Assembly (NCBI RefSeq): GCF_035989885.1
Contig: NZ_CP108518.1
Span: 7,865,001 to 7,929,000 of the forward strand
Direction of reading: 5' to 3'
DNA length: 64,000 nucleotides
Source of the DNA: Streptomyces sp. NBC_01232
GTDB taxonomy: Bacteria; Actinomycetota; Actinomycetes; Streptomycetales; Streptomycetaceae
In this document: positions 8,576 through 16,657 of the stretch, piece by piece
How positions within the stretch are numbered: the first letter of the stretch is position 1
Layout of the letters: each line of letters begins with the position of its first letter
The notes under the pieces: model-generated
What the model was told of the DNA's origin: nothing
The model's database searches: none
The model's input: the letters and a program-made list of their open reading frames with translations, nothing else
Made by a program: the position numbers and the translations under genes

Positions 8576-8989
8576 TTGAGCACATCCACGCGCGCTCCAC
8601 GCAGACTGGCGGCCCTGGCAGTCGGCCTGACGGCCGTCCTGGCCGCATCGGTGGGCCCGGCCGTCGCCGCGCCGCACAGCACGACCGCCCTGGTGACACG
8701 TACGGCGGCCGCCGCCCCGTCCGTGGTCAACCCGGGCAATCAGGTGTCCCTCCAGTACGACTACGCGCACTTACAGATGACCGCCACCGGCGGCGCGGCT
8801 CCCTACACCTGGTCGGCGGTCAGCCTGCCTGCCGGTGCCACGATCAACGCCTCGACCGGCTTGATCTCGGGCCTCCTGCGCAGCAGCGGAATCCGTACGG
8901 TGACCGTCACCGCCAAGGACGCCAAGGGCGCCGTCGCCTCCACCACCTTCACCTGGCGCGTGATCCGGGACGCCTGCCCCCGCTGCTGA
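8576..8989 (+). CDS. secreted protein with a putative Ig-like (He_PIG) domain; contains a TTA codon
   Basis: A 137-residue exported protein. The TTG at 8576 is chosen because GGAGGT lies 5 bp upstream. Residues 1-35 form a signal peptide (RRLAALAVGLTAVLAASVGPAVAA). The rest resembles a putative Ig/cadherin-like repeat: APYTWSAVSLPAGATINAST, then GLISG and TVTVTAKDAKG, the usual pattern of He_PIG domains in surface proteins. It ends in an odd Cys pair (ACPRC). The Leu codon at 8771-8773 is TTA, which in Streptomyces is read by the bldA tRNA, so translation may be limited to late growth. A hairpin terminator follows at 9003-9042. Confidence 0.7.
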   Translation: MSTSTRAPRRLAALAVGLTAVLAASVGPAVAAPHSTTALVTRTAAAAPSVVNPGNQVSLQYDYAHLQMTATGGAAPYTWSAVSLPAGATINASTGLISGLLRSSGIRTVTVTAKDAKGAVASTTFTWRVIRDACPRC

Positions 8990-9002
8990 CCCGGCGCACG
9001 CA

Positions 9003-9042
9003 CCCGGTGCCCCCGGCCGCGATGCCGGTCGGGGGCGCCGGG
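9003..9042 (+). terminator. hairpin terminator after the Ig-like gene
   Basis: CCCGGTGCCCCCG (9003-9015) pairs with CGGGGGCGCCGGG (9030-9042) at 12 of 13 positions, with a 14-nt loop, 14 bp after the stop codon. It also lies just upstream of the kinase gene that follows. Confidence 0.6.
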
Positions 9043-9068
9043 GCGTGCACCTCGGGCAGGATGTGCGG

Positions 9069-9689
9069 ATGCGCGCGACGACGGAACCGGTAGTGAGGGC
9101 CGAGGCGCTGGCCGCCCCGGGCGGGCGGCGCATCCTCGGCATCGCAGGCCCCCCGGGGGCCGGAAAGTCGACACTGGCTGCCCGGATCGCCGACGCGCTC
9201 GGGCCGGAGCGGGCGGTGGTGGTCCCGATGGACGGGTTCCACCTCGCCCGGGCCGAACTGGACCGGCTGGGCCGGGCCGACCGCAAGGGCGCCCCGGACA
9301 CCTTCGACGCCGCCGGCTACGTGGCCCTGCTGCGCCGGCTGCGCGCAGCGGACGGACCCACGGTGTACGCGCCCGCCTTCGACCGCTCGCTCGAGGAGCC
9401 GATCGCGGGCAGCATCCCCGTCGCCCCGCACGTACCGCTGGTGATCACCGAGGGGAACTACCTGCTGCACGACGCGGGGGAGTGGGCGTCGGTACGCCCG
9501 CTGCTGGACGAGGCCTGGTACCTCGCCCCGGCCGAGGGCCTGCGCCTGGACCGGCTGATCGAGCGGCACGTGCGCCACGGCAAGGACCCCGCGTACGCGC
9601 GCGAGTGGGTGGCCCGGTCCGACGAGGCCAACGCCCGGCTCGTCGCCCCGGGCCGCGACCGCGCCGACCTGGTCCTCGACACCGGCTGA
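9069..9689 (+). CDS. nucleoside/nucleotide kinase family protein (uridine kinase-like P-loop)
   Basis: A protein of about 206 residues related to uridine kinase, phosphoribulokinase and pantothenate kinase folds. Near the N-terminus is the Walker A motif GPPGAGKST. The sequence VPMDGFHLARAEL that follows is the hallmark of this group and binds the phosphate acceptor. YAPAFDRSLEEP and the later VITEGNYLLHD are also characteristic. The C-terminal RLIERHVRHGKDPAYAREW is the lid region. The ATG at 9069 is preferred over the one at 9045. The substrate is uncertain; relatives are often annotated as fructose-transport-associated kinases. Confidence 0.8.
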   Translation: MRATTEPVVRAEALAAPGGRRILGIAGPPGAGKSTLAARIADALGPERAVVVPMDGFHLARAELDRLGRADRKGAPDTFDAAGYVALLRRLRAADGPTVYAPAFDRSLEEPIAGSIPVAPHVPLVITEGNYLLHDAGEWASVRPLLDEAWYLAPAEGLRLDRLIERHVRHGKDPAYAREWVARSDEANARLVAPGRDRADLVLDTG

Positions 9690-9783
9690 CCGGACGCCGG
9701 GCCGCCGCCGCCGGGCCGCCGCCGGGGCGGTGCCCCTGCCCCGGCCGCGGCTCCGATGGTGGCCCCGCATCGGTTCCGGCTGC

Positions 9784-10809
9784 TCAGCCGACGCGTTCGA
9801 TGCGTGCGCGTCGGATGAGGTTCTTGCCGGGTTCCCGGACTTGTTCGAAGGCTGCGTTGTTGAGGAGGGCGCAGCTGCCGGAGGGGCCGTTGACGGTGAC
9901 CGTGGTGGCCTTGCCGTTGTCGAGGTTGGTGACCTTGAGCTTGGTGCCTACGGGGAACTGGCCGCTGCTGGCTGCGGGTGCGCCTCCTTCGCCGGAGAGG
10001 GTGACGGTGGAGCCGGGGCATACGACTTCGCCGGTGGCGGGCGGTACTTGGGCGGCGGGCGCGGCGGGCGCGGCGGGCGCGGCGGGCGCGGCGGGGGCGC
10101 CGGCTGCGGGGGCTTGGGCGTCGGCGCCGCCGCCGACGCGTTCGATGCGTGCGCGTCGGATGAGGTTCTTGCCGGGTTCCCGGACCTGTTCGAAGGCTGC
10201 GTTGTTGAGGAGGGCGCAGCTGCCGGAGGGGCCGTTCACGGCGACGGTCGTCGCCTTGCCGTTGTCGAGGTTGGTGACCTTGAGCTTGGTGCCTACGGGG
10301 AACTGGCCGCTGCTGGCTGCGGGTGCGCCTCCTTCGCCGGAGAGGGTGACGGTGGAGCCGGGGCATACGACTTCGCCGGTGGCGGGCGGTACTTGGGCGG
10401 CGGGCGCGGCCGGCGCGCCGGCTGCGGGGGCTTGGGCGTCGGCGCCGCCCCCGACGCGTTCGATGCGTGCGCGTCGGATGAGGTTCTTGCCGGGTTCCCG
10501 GACCTGTTCGAAGGCTGCGTTGTTGAGGAGGGCGCAGCTGCCGGACGGGCCGCTCACGGCGACGGTCGTCGCCTTGCCGTTGTCGAGATTGGTCACCTTG
10601 AGCTTCGTCCCCACGGGGAACTGCCCACTGCTCGCCGCTGGCGGACCCGCCTCACCCGACAAGGTCACCGTCGATCCCTGGCAGACGACATCGGGTGCGG
10701 CGGCGTTGCCGGTCGCGATCGTGACGACGACCCCTCCGGTCACGAGGGTTCCCGTGACGACAGAGAGCACGAGCTTCTTCTTGAGACTCATAGTCCGTTT
10801 TCTGGACAC
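9784..10809 (-). CDS. secreted protein with three near-identical RlpA/DPBB-like repeats
   Basis: A 341-residue exported protein. The GTG at 10809 has AGGAG upstream, which places VSRKRTMSLKKK before a hydrophobic signal helix (LVLSVVTGTLVTGGVVVTIA). It then carries three copies of a domain of about 85 residues, each starting VVCxGSTVTLSGE and ending RRARIERVG, joined by Ala/Pro linkers (APAAGAPAAPAA). The motif PVGTKLKVTNLDNGKATTV resembles the double-psi beta-barrel of RlpA-type proteins, where plGTxxxVTNlxNG is conserved, but the catalytic Asp region is replaced by SGSCALLNN. Cell-wall binding is a guess. The N-terminal copy is more diverged, and linker length differs between copies. Confidence 0.75.
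   Translation of the reverse strand: MSRKRTMSLKKKLVLSVVTGTLVTGGVVVTIATGNAAAPDVVCQGSTVTLSGEAGPPAASSGQFPVGTKLKVTNLDNGKATTVAVSGPSGSCALLNNAAFEQVREPGKNLIRRARIERVGGGADAQAPAAGAPAAPAAQVPPATGEVVCPGSTVTLSGEGGAPAASSGQFPVGTKLKVTNLDNGKATTVAVNGPSGSCALLNNAAFEQVREPGKNLIRRARIERVGGGADAQAPAAGAPAAPAAPAAPAAPAAQVPPATGEVVCPGSTVTLSGEGGAPAASSGQFPVGTKLKVTNLDNGKATTVTVNGPSGSCALLNNAAFEQVREPGKNLIRRARIERVG
9787..10700 (-). repeat. three tandem DNA repeats of about 320-345 bp
   Basis: The coding repeats are nearly identical at the DNA level. The segment CGATGCGTGCGCGTCGGATG recurs near 9798, 10144 and 10459, giving offsets of about 346 and 315 bp. Most of the offset difference comes from the number of short GCGGGCGCG units in the linker. 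Near-identity including third codon positions argues for recent duplication or ongoing gene conversion. Confidence 0.7.
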
Positions 10810-11232
10810 CTGACACTCCTCGATCCGATGGACGCTGTCCCCCCCGACGTCCTGCATACGGCCGCCGTCACACGCGAGTTCGGTCCTGTTGCCTTTTTAC
10901 GAATCCGGCCGCGAGGAGGTTTGGGCCGCTGCACACGGGCATACCGCGGGGCTCGTGGCCGAGGGGCGACGGGCAAAGAAGCAGGTCACGCGTGCGGCGT
11001 CCGCTGTGGCTGCAGGTACGCCGTGCACACACCGCCCGCCATGAGCCGATGCGGGGCGGGCGAACACAGTCAGCTTTAAGGTTCAGTTGATCTGCCCTTA
11101 AGCAACGGGGGTGATGGGGGCGCAACCCCTGCAACCCTTGACACATGGTCATGTTCCTGACAGCAGTTGCACTGCGCACTGCACCACTCTCACGACCGAA
11201 CGGCACGGCATTCAGAAGGGGGAGATCAGCGC
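10810..11232. promoter_or_regulatory. divergent promoter region (423 bp)
   Basis: This gap separates the minus-strand repeat protein from the plus-strand FAD oxidoreductase. It holds a TTGACA box near 11138 followed directly by ACATGGTCATGT, a near-perfect palindrome that could be an operator. No clear -10 was found. It also has an AT-rich patch (GCTTTAAGGTTCAGTTGATC) near 11073-11092. Short frames here are not convincing genes. Confidence 0.35.
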
Positions 11233-12627
11233 ATGACCAAGCCTGAGAGCGCGGGGGACGACTACGACATCGTCATCGGCGGAGCCGGCCTCGCCGGCAG
11301 CGCCGCGGCGATCCTGCTGGCACGCCGCGGCGCACGCGTCGCACTGCTGGAACGCCGCTCGGACCCCGAGACGTACAAGGTGCTGTGCACCCACTCCCTC
11401 TCGGCCAACGCCTACCCGGTGCTGGACGAACTCGGCCTCGTCCCCGCCCTGGAGGAGGCGGGAGCCGTGCGCAACGAGGTCCGCTGGTACACCCGTTGGG
11501 GATGGATCGAACCGAAGGCGGCGCCGGGAGGCCCTGGGCTGCCGTACGCGTACAACGTCCGGCGCAGCACTCTGGACCCCTTGATCAGGTCCCGTGCGGC
11601 ACAGACCCCCGGCGTCGATCTGCTCCTCGGTCACCAGGTGACGGGGCTGGTCCGGGAGGCCGGGCGCACCGTGGGCGTCCGCGCGTCGACGTCCCGGGGG
11701 GAGCGCGAGATCCGGGCCCGCCTGGTGGTCGGTGCCGACGGCAAGGAATCGGCCGTGGCGAAGCTCGCCGGGGTGCCTGCCCGGCAGTTCGAGAACGGCC
11801 GGTTCGGCTACCTCGCCCAGTTCCGCGACCTCCCGCTGCCCGACGGGATCAGTCACACCTGGTTCCTCGAGCCCGACATGGCGTACGCCTTCCCGAACGA
11901 CGGCGGGGTGACGGTCGTGGCAGTTCTCCCGGACAAGAAGCGCCTGCCCGCCTTCCGGGAGGACCTGGAGGGCAGCTTCCTCGCATTCGTCCGCGCCCTG
12001 CCCGAGGCGCCTCCCCTCGACTCCGCAGAGCGCATCTCGAAGATCATCGGTTTGGTCGACTACCCGCTGCACAGCCGGAGGCCGATCGCACCGGGTGTCG
12101 CGCTCATCGGCGACGCCGCCCTGACCGGCGATCCCCTGTGGGGCGTGGGATGCGGGTGGGCGCTGGAGTCCGCGCAATGGCTGGCGGAGGCGGTCGCCGG
12201 GGCCGTCACCGGTCGGGGCGACCTCGACAGGTCACTCGCGGCATACGCCCGGGGGCACCGGCGCCGGCTCCGTGGTCACCAGTACCTGGCCGCCGACTTC
12301 GCCAAGGTGCGCCCGTTCAACCCCGTGGAGCGCCTGATGTTCTCGGCGGCGGCGCGCGATGCGTCGCTCGCGCGGCACATGCACCTCTTCGCGTCACGCC
12401 TGATCGGTCCGCTGCGCTTCCTGAACCCCCTGGTGCTGGCCAAGGCGTCGGTGATCAACATCAAGCACCTCCGCCGGTCAGGTGCCGGGCCGGGTGCGGA
12501 TTCGCCCATTCCTGCATCAGGGAGCCGAGATGTGCACGGGGGCGGGCCGCTGAAGGAACGGGGACAAGGCCGCACGGGCCGGGCACTCTACGGTGCACCC
12601 GACCCGTGCGGCGCGACCGTTCCATGA
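11233..12627 (+). CDS. FAD-dependent oxidoreductase (geranylgeranyl reductase / aromatic monooxygenase-like)
   Basis: A 464-residue flavoprotein. DIVIGGAGLAGSAAAILLAR is the N-terminal Rossmann FAD-binding motif (GxGxxG), LLERRSDPE ends its second strand, VVGADGKESAVAKLAG is the DG motif, and LIGDAALTGDPLWGVG is the GD motif that binds the FAD ribityl chain. The ATG at 11233 is supported by GGGGGAG about 8 bp upstream. Overall it fits group A flavin monooxygenases and geranylgeranyl reductase-like enzymes that act on lipids or natural products. The last 40 residues are low-complexity. The 3' end overlaps the converging NUDIX gene by 40 bp. Confidence 0.85.
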   Translation: MTKPESAGDDYDIVIGGAGLAGSAAAILLARRGARVALLERRSDPETYKVLCTHSLSANAYPVLDELGLVPALEEAGAVRNEVRWYTRWGWIEPKAAPGGPGLPYAYNVRRSTLDPLIRSRAAQTPGVDLLLGHQVTGLVREAGRTVGVRASTSRGEREIRARLVVGADGKESAVAKLAGVPARQFENGRFGYLAQFRDLPLPDGISHTWFLEPDMAYAFPNDGGVTVVAVLPDKKRLPAFREDLEGSFLAFVRALPEAPPLDSAERISKIIGLVDYPLHSRRPIAPGVALIGDAALTGDPLWGVGCGWALESAQWLAEAVAGAVTGRGDLDRSLAAYARGHRRRLRGHQYLAADFAKVRPFNPVERLMFSAAARDASLARHMHLFASRLIGPLRFLNPLVLAKASVINIKHLRRSGAGPGADSPIPASGSRDVHGGGPLKERGQGRTGRALYGAPDPCGATVP

Positions 12628-13112
12628 CCGGGCGTCAGGTACCGGCCGAACGCCTTCTGCCCGTCCGGAACGAAGAGCCACTGCCGCACGGCCTCCTGCA
12701 GCTCCGTCTCCGTCAGCCAGCCGTGCCAGGCGACCTCCTCGGGGTCGGGCGTCACCTCGCCGGTGATCACGGCCTCGTGCACGCCGAGCCAGTACGGGCT
12801 GATCGCCCCCCGGCACAGGAACTTGAACAGGAAGCGCACCGGCGCATCAACGCCGAGCTCCTCGGCCAACTCCCGCGCGGCCGCCTGCTCGTAGGTCTCG
12901 CCCACTTCCACGGCCCCGCCGAACATCACCTCGTGATGGCCGGGGAACCGGGACCGGTTCTCGGGCCGCCGGTAGACCAGGACCCGCCCGTGCTGATCAC
13001 GGCAGATCGTCGTCGCGATGCGGTGCAGCCAGCCACGGCGGATGGCCTCACCGCGTTCCACCACCGCCAGCACCCGGTCCTGATCGTCCACACGTTCCAC
13101 CGGCTCACCCAT
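12588..13112 (-). CDS. NUDIX hydrolase
   Basis: A 174-residue NUDIX protein of the kind that hydrolyses nucleoside diphosphates linked to another group. The NUDIX box GxxxxxExxxxxxxREUxEExGU is complete at about residues 66-88: GAVEVGETYEQAAARELAEE followed by LGV. The N-terminal segment MGEPVERVDDQDRVLAVVER resembles that of isopentenyl-diphosphate isomerase-like NUDIX proteins, and the line RGWLHRIATTICRDQHGRVL fits this, but the specific substrate cannot be assigned. The ATG at 13112 is used; longer frames upstream are not protein-like. The gene converges on the FAD oxidoreductase and overlaps its end by 40 bp. Confidence 0.88.
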   Translation of the reverse strand: MGEPVERVDDQDRVLAVVERGEAIRRGWLHRIATTICRDQHGRVLVYRRPENRSRFPGHHEVMFGGAVEVGETYEQAAARELAEELGVDAPVRFLFKFLCRGAISPYWLGVHEAVITGEVTPDPEEVAWHGWLTETELQEAVRQWLFVPDGQKAFGRYLTPGHGTVAPHGSGAP

Positions 13113-13208
13113 GGCGCCCACGATCGCACACGCCCCGTCAACGCTCCCGCCCTGCCGGTACCCGCCGACCCCGATCCCGGTCCGGAGTGCCCTCTCGACC
13201 GGGAGTCC

Positions 13209-13541
13209 TTGGCCCTTCGGGCCGGTGGGACGGCCGGTCGTACCGTGGCGGTCGAGGCGATCTGGGACGGCGACACCAGCGGGTGGTTCGTGGTGTTGCT
13301 GGCCGTCACCGCCGAGCCGGCGGAGGAGAGCGTACTGGCCACGATCACCTGGAGCAGCGCCGAACGGTACCTCGGAGAAGGCGCTGACCGGGGCGGAAGG
13401 TACCCGATGGCGGTGGTCGCCGAACGCGTGGGCGGCGCCCTGGCCGACCGGCTTGGTGTCCCCTTCCACTTCGCGAGCCCGGACGACCCTGATGACGAGG
13501 CGCCGCGCTGGAAACCGGACCGGGGCGCCGCTCGGGAGTAG
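13209..13541 (+). CDS. hypothetical protein
   Basis: A protein of about 110 residues rich in beta strands (TVAVEAIWDGDTSGWFVVLL). It has acidic turns and ends PDDEAPRWKPDRGAARE. I do not recognise the family. The start is uncertain. The TTG at 13209 has GGGAG 5 bp upstream and is preferred; the GTG at 13245 is an alternative with no ribosome-binding site. The open frame continues upstream opposite the NUDIX gene but is not convincing there. It starts about 97 bp from the divergent NUDIX start and ends 14 bp before the converging CPCC gene. Confidence 0.45.
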   Translation: MALRAGGTAGRTVAVEAIWDGDTSGWFVVLLAVTAEPAEESVLATITWSSAERYLGEGADRGGRYPMAVVAERVGGALADRLGVPFHFASPDDPDDEAPRWKPDRGAARE

Positions 13542-13554
13542 CCCGGCGCAGCGC

Positions 13555-13875
13555 CTACTCGGCCGGGTCCGGGATCCGGCGCCGGGCTTCCGACCGCCAA
13601 AGCCCATCACCACCCAGGGTGATGGACTCATCGGATTCCTCGGCCACCTCCTTCACGTAGTCCAGCCGGGCCTGCGTCAGGCTCAGCCGGCCGTTGGGCC
13701 CGCCCCGGACGAAGTGCGCGTCCGCATCGTCCTGCCCGTCGTCCTCCCAGCCGCACTCCGGGCAGATCTCGAAGTCGGCCCGCTCCTTCAACGTCCGCTG
13801 GAAGCAGCACGGACATGCGACAAGGCCACGCGCGGTGTCGATCGGGGGAGTGTGGGGCGGTTGTTGAGAAGCCAT
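13555..13875 (-). CDS. CPCC family cysteine-rich protein
   Basis: A 106-residue small protein. GLVACPCCFQRTL and, after about 13 residues, ICPECGWEDDGQDD place four or five cysteines as in Cys_rich_CPCC domains, which are expected to bind zinc as a ribbon. RLSLTQARLDYVKEV, a helical tail, is common in the family, whose members often accompany polymorphic-toxin immunity or unknown loci. Function is unknown. The ATG at 13875 precedes a run of minus-strand sequence that overlaps a tandem-repeat tract just upstream. Confidence 0.75.
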   Translation of the reverse strand: MASQQPPHTPPIDTARGLVACPCCFQRTLKERADFEICPECGWEDDGQDDADAHFVRGGPNGRLSLTQARLDYVKEVAEESDESITLGGDGLWRSEARRRIPDPAE

Positions 13876-13912
13876 GGCCCCATTGTTTCCCTCCCCCCGA
13901 ATCGTCCAGGGC

Positions 13913-13968
13913 CAGCCCGCCAGCCCGCCAGCCCGCCAGCCCGCCAGCCCGCCATCCCGCCGGGCCGA
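13913..13968. repeat. 8-bp tandem repeat (CAGCCCGC)
   Basis: Six exact copies of CAGCCCGC run from 13913 to 13960, followed by a seventh with one change (CATCCCGC). GCCGACGG is then repeated twice. The tract lies between the CPCC gene and the next minus-strand gene and is probably a slippage-prone variable-number repeat. Confidence 0.8.
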
Positions 13969-13983
13969 CGGGCCGACGGGGTG

Positions 13984-14295
13984 TCAGAGTGCGGGTGCGA
14001 GGAGGGTCAGACGGAGGATCGCGGCCAGGGCCGCCACCGCGGGAAGGGCGAACCACCCTCTGCCGCCCAGCCATTCGGCCTTCATGAACACCCCTGAGAG
14101 GAGCGCCGTCACGACGGTGAGCGCCAGCGCCAGTCCGGCCGCGATACCCGAGTGGGCGACCGCCTCGCTGTCCCAGGGGCCACGCGGCTGCGCCGCGTAG
14201 GCGAGCAGGACGAGGTAGCCGGAGGCGAGGTTGCCCACGGCCAGGACGAGCACGCACACGACGGTGCCCATGACGTGGGAGGCGGCGCCCCCCAC
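13984..14295 (-). CDS. small integral membrane protein
   Basis: A protein of about 103 residues with three hydrophobic segments: GTVVCVLVLAVGNLASGYLV, GIAAGLALALTVVTALLSGV and a C-terminal ALPAVAALAAILRLTLLAP. No domain family is recognised. A GTG at 14295 opens the frame; an internal ATG at 14271 (MGTVVCVLV) is equally plausible. Neither has a clear ribosome-binding site. It could be a small membrane subunit, but nothing in the surroundings says of what. Confidence 0.5.
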   Translation of the reverse strand: MGGAASHVMGTVVCVLVLAVGNLASGYLVLLAYAAQPRGPWDSEAVAHSGIAAGLALALTVVTALLSGVFMKAEWLGGRGWFALPAVAALAAILRLTLLAPAL

Positions 14296-14447
14296 GGGCG
14301 CTGACGCGCCGGGTTCCGTGTGTCGTCCCCCGCTGTGCCCTCTCCCCTACCCAGGAGGACATCCGCCGCTCGTACCCAGGGCCGGACGGCGCTCCGGTGA
14401 GCACGGTCGGGCCGCGCAGCACCGGAACCGACCGGGCGCAATGCACC

Positions 14448-15053
14448 TCACGGGACTCGCCAGACGTTCGCGAAGGCCGCGTTCTCGATGGACCGCCGCT
14501 GGCGTACGGCTTCCAGTTCCATCACCGCGTCGTTGACGATGGCCAGTACGGTCGTCACCGCTTCGTCGTCGCGGCGCGGTTCGTCCTCGGAGTCCTCTCC
14601 CTCGATGCCGACGGCCGAGGCGAGGGCGGCGAGGACGGGCTCGTCCGCCTCCCAGCGGCCGAGGGCCTGGCGGCGGGCGGGCGTATCGGCGAGCTCCAGA
14701 CGGTCGGTTCCGAAGGGCAGCAGGCCGCGGCGGCCCCGCGTCAGCTGACCGGCCTCCTCGAGGGCGGCCTGGTACGCCGTGGAGAGATCGCGGCCCCGGC
14801 GCCACAGCCAGTCCTCGACCCGCTCGTACGGAGGCTGCCGGGTGAGCACCGTCTGGGCCTCGGCCAGGAGCTCGTCGTGCAGTTCCGGCTGCTCGCCCGG
14901 CACGATGCGGTCGCCGTCCAGGGCGGCGGCCCGCGCGTCGAGAAGATCGATCAGCTCGGCGCCGGCGAGCGCGAGCGACAGGTCGCCCTGCCCCACGGAC
15001 CGGTCCGGCTGCGGGTCCATGGCGATGATGAACAGGTCCTTCGCCGTGCTCAT
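14448..15053 (-). CDS. GPP34 family phosphoprotein (GOLPH3/Vps74-like)
   Basis: A 201-residue protein matching the GPP34 family. In eukaryotes this fold binds phosphatidylinositol-4-phosphate at the Golgi; the many Streptomyces paralogues have no established role. It begins MSTAKDLFIIAMDPQ, the conserved start of the family, and has LALAGAELIDLLDARAAALD and the C-terminal helices expected. AGGGGAGCC before the ATG at 15053 is a strong ribosome-binding site. It is transcribed away from the CHAT operon, and the 194-bp gap between them must hold both promoters. A functional link to the CHAT operon is not shown. Confidence 0.85.
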   Translation of the reverse strand: MSTAKDLFIIAMDPQPDRSVGQGDLSLALAGAELIDLLDARAAALDGDRIVPGEQPELHDELLAEAQTVLTRQPPYERVEDWLWRRGRDLSTAYQAALEEAGQLTRGRRGLLPFGTDRLELADTPARRQALGRWEADEPVLAALASAVGIEGEDSEDEPRRDDEAVTTVLAIVNDAVMELEAVRQRRSIENAAFANVWRVP

Positions 15054-15247
15054 GAACGGCTCCCCTCGAAGTCATCGGAAGTCGGATCCGCTGATCACCT
15101 TCCCATGGTTGCACCAACGCTCACCATCGCCGCCGTGTTCCGCGCACCCGGCGTCCGGCGTGCCGTCGGGAGGCGCCCGGTCCCGCCGAACCGGGTACAT
15201 GCGCCGGGCGGATTGTCTACCCTCGCTTTCGGGCGGGGGAGGGGCGC

Positions 15248-16624
15248 GTGGACGAGGGTGACCGGCGGGGCGCGGATCCGGTGGACCGGCGCGTGGCGCT
15301 GTCCCGGGAATGGGACCGGCTCGTCGGCGAGGTGCGCGAACTGGGCCGCGCCCGCGGCATTCCCGACCTGGCCGGTTTCCTGGATCCCCCGCGCGCGGCC
15401 TCGCTCACGGCCGCGAGCCGCGACGGGGCCGTGGTGGTGGTCAACATCAGCCGCCTGCGCTGCGACGCCCTGCTGATCACGGAGTCCGGTGTACGGGGCC
15501 TGCCGCTGCCCGGAGTGACGGCCGACGCGGTGGAGGAACGCACGGTCGCGTACGTGGCGGCCCTGCGCACCCTGGAGCAGGCGGGCCGGGAACTACAGGC
15601 GGCGAAGGGGCGGTTCGACGACGGCGACCGGTCCCCGGAAGTGTTCTACCGGGTCTCCGCCGCGCGGGTCGCGCTCTCCGCGGCGCGGACGGCGGCCGAG
15701 AGCGAGCTCGACGCCGTCACCGGGTGGCTCTGGGACGGGATCTGCGGTTCCGTCCTCGACGCGCTGGGGCACACGGGGAGCCCGTCCGCCGGAGCACCGC
15801 TCCCGCGGCTGTGGTGGTGCCCCACCGGCCTGCTCAACCTGCTGCCCCTGCACGCTGCCGGACATCACGGCGAGAGCGTGGACGGCCCGCCTCGAACGGT
15901 CCTGGACCGGGTCGTGTCCTCGTACACGCCGACCGTCCGCGCGCTGCTCACGGCGCGCGCCCGCCCCGGCGCCGCCGCGACGGGGAACGGGGACGGGAGT
16001 GGGGACGAGGTCGGCCGGATGCTGTTCGTCGCGCCGGAACCGGTCGGCCTGCCGCCCCTGCAGTCGATCGACGCGGACCGCGAAGCACTGGCCGGGCGCT
16101 TCGGCGAGCGCCTGACCCGGCTGGAGGGCCCCGACGCCACCTCCGAGGCGGTGCTGGCGGCGCTGCACCGCCATCCGTGGGTGCACTTCAGCAGCCATGC
16201 CGGACAGGACATGAACGATCCCGGGCTGGGCACCATCGCCCTGCGGGAGGACGGCCTCACCGTGCACGACCTCGCGCAGCGCAGCTACAGCGGGGAGTTC
16301 GCGTTCCTGTCGGCCTGTCAGACGGCCGTCGGGGGCATGGACCTGATCGACGAGGCGATCACCCTGGCCAGTGCCCTGCACATCGCGGGCTTCCGCCACG
16401 TGATCGGCACCCTCTGGTCCGTGTACGACGGAGCCACCGCCGACATCACCCGGGAGTTCTACGCGAACGGCGCCACCCCGGCCGGCGGACCGGGGTCCGC
16501 GCGCGCGGCGGACTTCGACCCCGCCGACGCGGCACGCAACCTGCACCGCGCGGTGCGCGCGATGCGTGACCGCGACCGTTCGACGCTGACGACCTGGGTC
16601 CACTTCGTCCACATCGGCCCCTGA
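15248..16624 (+). CDS. CHAT domain (caspase-like) protease
   Basis: A 458-residue protein. Residues up to about 190 are helical (LAGFLDPPRAASLTAASRDG, then long amphipathic helices). The C-terminal half is a CHAT domain, a clan CD caspase-related peptidase. The catalytic dyad is intact: His317 in HFSSHAG and Cys357 in LSACQTAVG. LWWCPTGLLNLLPLHAAG at about 197-214 and GFRHVIGTLWSVYD after the Cys are also diagnostic. The GTG at 15248 follows GGGGAGGGGCGC. In other actinobacteria CHAT is usually fused to TPR repeats; here the TPR-like protein is a separate gene downstream. Protease activity and target are inferences. Confidence 0.88.
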   Translation: MDEGDRRGADPVDRRVALSREWDRLVGEVRELGRARGIPDLAGFLDPPRAASLTAASRDGAVVVVNISRLRCDALLITESGVRGLPLPGVTADAVEERTVAYVAALRTLEQAGRELQAAKGRFDDGDRSPEVFYRVSAARVALSAARTAAESELDAVTGWLWDGICGSVLDALGHTGSPSAGAPLPRLWWCPTGLLNLLPLHAAGHHGESVDGPPRTVLDRVVSSYTPTVRALLTARARPGAAATGNGDGSGDEVGRMLFVAPEPVGLPPLQSIDADREALAGRFGERLTRLEGPDATSEAVLAALHRHPWVHFSSHAGQDMNDPGLGTIALREDGLTVHDLAQRSYSGEFAFLSACQTAVGGMDLIDEAITLASALHIAGFRHVIGTLWSVYDGATADITREFYANGATPAGGPGSARAADFDPADAARNLHRAVRAMRDRDRSTLTTWVHFVHIGP

Positions 16625-16657
16625 CCGGACCGGCACCGAAAGCAACGAGGGAGCGGC

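Noticed and set aside
11385..13541. 718-codon frame that would fuse the FAD-oxidoreductase region with the hypothetical protein ending at 13541
   Set aside because: The FAD protein is coded in another frame; only the last 110 codons of this long frame look like protein.
13913..13968. Possibility that the 8-bp repeats are a CRISPR array
   Set aside because: The units are only 8 bp and contiguous without spacers.
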